Source: Gari tellinella (taxonomy: Eukaryota; Mollusca; Bivalvia; Cardiida; Psammobiidae). Taken from it: a stretch of 64,000 nt of DNA. This document shows, piece by piece, positions 63,895 to 64,000 of this stretch (the stretch's first letter is position 1; every line of letters starts with the position of its first letter). Where the stretch lies: the NCBI GenBank assembly GCA_922989275.2, contig OV277864.1:4774001-4838000 (forward strand), written 5' to 3'. The position numbers and the translations under genes were made by a program. The notes under the pieces were generated by a model. The model was not told the origin of the DNA, did not search any database, and was given only the letters and a program-made list of their open reading frames with translations.

Positions 63895-64000
63895 GGCAAT
63901 TGCCTGTCAGGATGCAGACACAAGTTTTCTATGCTTCTTTCAAGAGATCATGGTTATATCATGAAAGGGGTATCTCTATGAGGAAAATGTAAGTGCGATA

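Noticed and set aside
1..64000. tRNA or other RNA genes
   Set aside because: Searching by eye for B-box-like GGTTCGANNCC and cloverleaf partners gave only degenerate matches, such as near 21200, inside MITE remnants.
1..64000. CRISPR-like array formed by the regularly recurring palindrome
   Set aside because: Spacing is irregular, copies lie in complete transposon-like elements with TIRs and target duplications, and the sequence is of eukaryotic type.
1..64000. Rho-independent terminator or attenuator interpretation of the hairpins
   Set aside because: The hairpins lie in mobile elements of an animal-type genome without operons; no U-tract or adjacent coding sequence.

Overview
The window looks like non-coding DNA from an AT-rich animal genome, most likely a lophotrochozoan and probably a bivalve mollusc. 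The reasons are the absence of long open frames or operons, the decayed retroelements of animal type, the dense short inverted-repeat elements, and the frequent octamer TACATGTA. The organism call is inference. I found no intact cellular gene, rRNA, tRNA or CRISPR array.

Most of the recognisable content is MITE-like DNA transposon derivatives, named here by letter. FamA starts CAGTGGAG, ends CTCCACTG and is flanked by TA. Young A1 copies are about 246 bp with a 26-bp terminal repeat (TIR); A2 copies are older and varied. Plus strand means the left end continues CCCGTTTAAACGC. FamB (sub-types B, B2, B3) is 200-250 bp, starts CCC, ends GGG and is flanked by TTAA. FamC is about 355 bp with TIRs like CAGCGTTCCCTCTCTACAAC and TA flanks. 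FamD is about 245 bp, TTAA-flanked, with a 70-bp near-perfect hairpin. FamF has TIRs like GGGCCCGTTTCATAAAAC. FamO (CAGTACTGAACC), FamR, FamT (GGGTGTATCAATGTCATGA), FamM, FamS, a 158-bp hairpin and the tandem foldback FamE are each present in one or two copies.

The main result is that FamA, FamB and FamC have unrelated termini and different target sites, yet carry the same central palindrome of about 65 bp. Its arms run CAAACAGTTTGG..., then GATCAGACGCCG, then a short loop, then the mirror image. Arm differences between families are compensated on the other arm. FamR and FamQ carry diverged relatives. A second palindrome, the FamD hairpin, likewise sits in elements with two kinds of ends. Many copies are nested, and these nests show the target-site duplications directly (TA or TTAA). 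FamC's interior resembles FamB, which suggests nested insertion followed by co-amplification moves the palindrome between families.

Layout: 0-14 kb, FamF, FamA, FamB and FamC, with a poor stretch at 6.5-9 kb; 14.9-15.9 kb, a decayed reverse transcriptase; 16-22 kb, nested FamB, a hairpin chimera and FamA/FamC nests; 22.2-23 kb, a LINE remnant split by FamF; 23-26 kb, FamA/FamB and a FamO nest; 26.6-27.3 kb, a Penelope-like tail with a GIY-YIG nuclease remnant; 27.7-37.4 kb, mixed FamA-D; 37.4-38.9 kb, a repeat-free gap that could hold a first exon; 41-42 kb, an (ACT)n/(AGT)n foldback; 47.2-48.1 kb, the FamE tandem; 50-56 kb, FamR, FamD, FamO and FamB; 56.2-57.8 kb, FamT inside FamA; 58-64 kb, FamA/B/C nests.

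There is no gene network to describe. The interactions visible are between mobile elements: who inserted into whom, and the sharing of one palindrome. All boundaries were read by eye. Those with terminal repeats are good to a few bases; those called degenerate are approximate.
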